Assembly: GCA_024138015.1 (NCBI GenBank)
Contig: JAMXBB010000002.1
Coordinates: 15,541,280 to 15,605,279 of the forward strand
Length of the DNA: 64,000 nucleotides
DNA from: Lumnitzera littorea
Taxonomy: Eukaryota; Streptophyta; Magnoliopsida; Myrtales; Combretaceae
Direction: 5' to 3'
The notes under the pieces were generated by a model. That model made no database searches, was not told the origin of the DNA, and was given only the letters and a program-made list of their open reading frames with translations. Made by a program: the position numbers and the translations under genes. Shown here one piece after another: positions 60,930-64,000 of the stretch. Position 1 is the first letter of the stretch; each line of letters starts with the position of its first letter.

Positions 60930-62570
60930 TGTACCGCTTAACTTTCAGACTTCATAACGCAGAGTCATGGAACTTTTGAATTTTGACCACATTAGCCAAC
61001 TTCATATTTGACAACTGACGTCAAAGTCTCCTTGCTCCAGATCCAGCCTCTTCTGCTGCAACTACAGTAAATCTTGTAATAATAATAATACTAACCATTT
61101 TAGTAATTGAAAAGAATTTAACAAAAGAAAAAGAGAATTCACAGCAAATGAAACAGCAATAAAGCATATAATAATTGGTTTCAGGAATGGAAAAAGCAGT
61201 AGAAACATCTAGCAGATGAAGACAGGTGCTGTGGCAACATCACATCTATCTATCCTGCAAATGCATTTCTTGAAAACTCCGGATCTCACGGCTGCATTTC
61301 ATCCGAAGTCCACCTATTCTTGAAAATTTTCCGAAATGGTGCGGATCAGCCTCTCTTGTGCCATACAGACCAACCTCACTTGGAGTATTTGATTGGGTTT
61401 ATCACATTGGAATGAAAACCCGATTGATATTCATACACTCCAACTATCACCAATAATGTAATTGATACTAGATAAGTTCCACCTAGGTGAACTTCTTTAG
61501 AACCCTACGGCTATATTGCAACTAAAAAGACAACCACTACATCCTGTCCAACCGATTTAACTACTGAGAAGTGCTGACCCATGAATCATGGGAAGGGCCT
61601 CATGAGGAGGTAGGTAACTGGAACCAGAAAATCTTATCAAAACTGACGTAGAAAAGTTTTAAGTAAATAATTCCGTCTATAACCATAATCCATCAAACCA
61701 CTGAAGGAAGTAGTAAATATGAATCTGAACATCATTTCAAATACACCCATCTATCTTCCTTTATTCCTTAATGAGACGAGTGTAATTGGGAATAACAGGG
61801 CAACTTCTTGCTTGGAACAGACATGAGCTAACAGGTAAGCGCAAACTCAAGTCAAGCATAATGTTCACCTGGTAGTATTCTAACAGGAACCTCTATACAT
61901 TGTCAAAAGTTGTGTTGCATAAAAATTAATAAAGTTTACACCTGCCTGTCGCGCAGATATGTTTATGACAAGATCTTTCTTACTATGTTTACCGCTAATT
62001 TGCACAAATTTAGGTATATAATCACCTAAATAACAACATCTACGTTATAATCTTTTCTTATAGTATGTGGTCGAAACAACTGTGTACAACATTGCACATA
62101 CTTGCAATGATACTCGTTTACAAGCTTGTATTTTCGCTCTGCTGGTGTCAATTAGGCGGTCTCTGGAATTCTGTTGCACTCTTCGACACCTTTTCACATC
62201 GAAATTGAGACAATTTTGCGGAGAGCTCTTCGTGTCACGCTCGGAAAAGGTTGCTACACCGGCAGCCTCCTTACTGCTGTGAACCACAAGGTTCCATTCT
62301 TTCCATTCCTAACGCTTATTATACTATTGCTTCTAATTACAGTTAATTACACTATAAAGGAGACCATTTGGCTTCATGTACATACACTAATATTCCACCA
62401 AATCATGAGTGTCTCATAACTCTAAAGATGTGGTTTTACTCCTAAAACGTGAAAGATTACAACGCATTTCTTGAAAAGTTTGAATGGCAAAATCATGCTC
62501 TTGGAGTTTTGGGCAATTATACGTTGAACATAGTTATGGGCTCAAATTGCAATCTTCACGTAAATCATTA
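60930..62570 (-). other. Region downstream of the stress-protein gene, possible 3' UTR
   Basis: Base composition is more balanced than in the intergenic DNA further left, and simple repeats are few. This fits a long or spliced 3' UTR of the minus-strand gene ending at 62571. An 80-codon frame at 62287-62045 on the minus strand has no recognised similarity. No other gene is supported. Confidence 0.35.
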
Positions 62571-63191
62571 TTAATCCTCCGACAAAGCATCATAATACTC
62601 CTCCTCGACCTCCGACACCGGATTCAACTCTCTCTCCTCGTTCTCCACCACTCTCTCACCTCCATCACAGCGACCGAGTTCCTTATCATCAGGATACCGA
62701 ACCACAACAACCGGACAAACACAATTTTGCACACAATAATTGCTCACACTGCCCAACTTCCCATCTCCAACCCTAACCCTAGACACCGCCACTGCACCAC
62801 CACCACTCCTCCCATTCCCCAGTCCACGGCTCCCCATTACCATCGCACTTAACCCTAACCGCTCCACCTCCAAACACAACCTCTCCTTCATGTCATGGTC
62901 CTTCACTATCCGTACAGTGTACGGGACTCCGGCCTCATCGAGAGGCCTCGCGATCTCGTTCGCCTTCGCAAGGGCATAATCATCAAAGTCCGGCTTGCCG
63001 GCGGCTGCTCCCCAGTCGGCGCCGTATAGGACGGAGGTGTGGGTGACATGGAGGATGACGACGGAGTCACCCGGACGGAGATAGTTCTCGACCGCCCAGC
63101 GGACAGCGAAGGCACTCTCATCGCTGAGGTCGACGGCGATGGCTATCTTACGGTGGGAGGTGGTGATCGAAGGAAGGTGGAGGGTGGACAT
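62571..63191 (-). CDS. Universal stress protein family, PHOS32/PHOS34-like
   Basis: A single open frame of 206 residues. The chosen start is the ATG at 63191 (MSTLHLPSITTSHRKIAIAVD). The frame extends 54 codons upstream, but that part is low-complexity (Phe run, RPRP) and unlike the family. USP fold: beta-1 KIAIAVDLSDESAFAVRWAVENY, VVILHVTHTSVLYGADWG, the VKDHDMKERLCLEVERLGLSAMVMGSRG block (residues 97-123), and GSVSNYCVQNCVCPVVVVRYPDD (147-169). The acidic tail ends EEEYYDALSED. The G-x2-G...GS nucleotide-binding loop is present but longer than usual, with a Gly/Val/Arg-rich insert (about 125-145). Plant members bind ATP, are cytosolic and some are phosphorylated on microbial elicitation; a role here is inferred. 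High GC with third-position C/G sets it apart from the neighbourhood. Confidence 0.93.
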   Translation of the reverse strand: MSTLHLPSITTSHRKIAIAVDLSDESAFAVRWAVENYLRPGDSVVILHVTHTSVLYGADWGAAAGKPDFDDYALAKANEIARPLDEAGVPYTVRIVKDHDMKERLCLEVERLGLSAMVMGSRGLGNGRSGGGAVAVSRVRVGDGKLGSVSNYCVQNCVCPVVVVRYPDDKELGRCDGGERVVENEERELNPVSEVEEEYYDALSED

Positions 63192-63361
63192 AGTGAAGAA
63201 AATGGGATTTATGTAGCAAGTTGCTAAGGTTGAGTTGACTCGGGTAAGGAGGAAGAAGAAGAAGAAGGAGCCTGGACGGGGTCTGAAGTGGAAGCGGGAA
63301 CGAGCGGGTCCAAGGAAAGAGTGCGCGCAATTTTTAACGGGAACGTGACGCAAATACGGAC

Positions 63362-63371
63362 TTTATAAAAG
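63362..63371 (-). promoter_or_regulatory. TATA box of the stress-protein gene
   Basis: TTTTATAAAG on the minus strand, 171 bp upstream of the ATG. Between them lies GCGTCACGTTCCC (about 63336-63350), which contains a TGACG/CACGT-type core recognised by plant bZIP factors. That core would lie close to the transcription start. Confidence 0.65.
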
Positions 63372-64000
63372 TTCTAAATTCCATAAATTATATTTTATTC
63401 TCGATGAATACAATGCAAAGAAAACTTAAACTTTGTTTTTATCAATATTACTTTAAGTAATTATTATCCTTAAAATTACATTATTATTATTCTCTATTTG
63501 TTATCATTTAATAAAAAAATTAATAATAAAATAAACTATTAAAATTATAAATAATGTATAAATTTATCTATTTACTCCTCTTTCTCTTATCTTATCTATT
63601 TTTCTCCTTATTTTTTAATACAATTTTTTACCTCTCACATTTTCCTACTCTCTACCACTTTCTCAGGTCTCTCTCCCACTCTTTCTTCAATAACTTTTTT
63701 TTTTTCATAGAGCCCAAGTAACTTACATAGATTATAGGTAACTTTTCTTTATTTCTATATATCTTATAGATTTTATACTTTTAGTTTTTGTTTTATATCT
63801 TACTTGATAAAATACCAAAAAAATTCAAAAAACAATAAAAAAAAATATTTTATGTTTATTTTTTTTCCTAAAATGCATTAAATGTTATAAATAATATAGA
63901 TTAAAATTTTAGTTTAAAAAATCTATGAAAGCGAGTGTTTTCGATATCAATAATAACATAATCAAATATTTATTTTTTCTCTCAATACATTATTTATAAT
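63372..64000. other. AT-rich upstream DNA
   Basis: No gene or repeat recognised. Pyrimidine-rich patch at 63580-63710. Confidence 0.55.

Overview
This is a repeat-dominated, AT-rich stretch of a plant nuclear genome, most likely a eudicot. The evidence is the transposon families (chromovirus Ty3/gypsy, Tat/Ogre-type gag, FAR1-type Mutator-like element, plant LINE), GT-AG introns with T-rich acceptors, and two intact genes of plant-type families. I cannot name the species. There is no sign of bacterial or organellar DNA, CRISPR, or rRNA/tRNA genes in use.

Layout. 456-2285: 3' end of a chromovirus on the minus strand (3' LTR, chromodomain, decayed integrase), cut off at its 5' side. 2343-9430: AT-rich repeats, including an inverted pair of ~0.25 kb repeats and a copy of an LTR family starting TGTCATGCCCC. 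Within this stretch lies a perfect solo LTR (4507-6907, 2.4 kb, 5-bp duplication ATGAC). 11488-19461: a second solo LTR of the same family in the opposite orientation (duplication CGTAA), split by a nearly complete but dead chromovirus of 5.46 kb (12261-17717). 20389-23943: a second copy of the TGTCATGCCCC family. 24244-34248: a ~10 kb non-autonomous Tat/Ogre-like LTR element that carries only a decayed gag and, before its 3' LTR, a 1.1 kb array of ~40-bp hairpin-forming repeats. 34249-39230: a 5 kb Mutator-like element with ~265-bp terminal inverted repeats and a broken FAR1-type transposase. 42886-45385: a 5'-truncated LINE with poly(A). 45386-51500: AT-rich DNA with small duplications and a G-quadruplex island next to telo-box sequence.

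Genes. The last 13 kb is gene space. An LRR gene (coding exons 54661-57270, plus strand, 688 residues, four coding exons, CT-rich 5' leader and a ~3 kb leader intron region) resembles the plant proteins annotated as 'outer arm dynein light chain 1'. A single-exon universal stress protein gene (62571-63191, minus strand, 206 residues, PHOS32/PHOS34-like) has a visible TATA box. The two genes converge across about 5 kb. I see no functional link between them.

The most interesting structure lies in the repeats. Two copies of the 2.4-2.5 kb LTR family carry a tRNA-Arg-like pol III A-box/B-box module at the same U3 position, a conserved palindrome near the 3' end and a GC-rich block. A diverged form of that block also occurs in the Tat-like LTR. 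The Tat-like element has a serial hairpin array in its 3' region. All boundaries and alignments were read by eye; percentages are hand counts.
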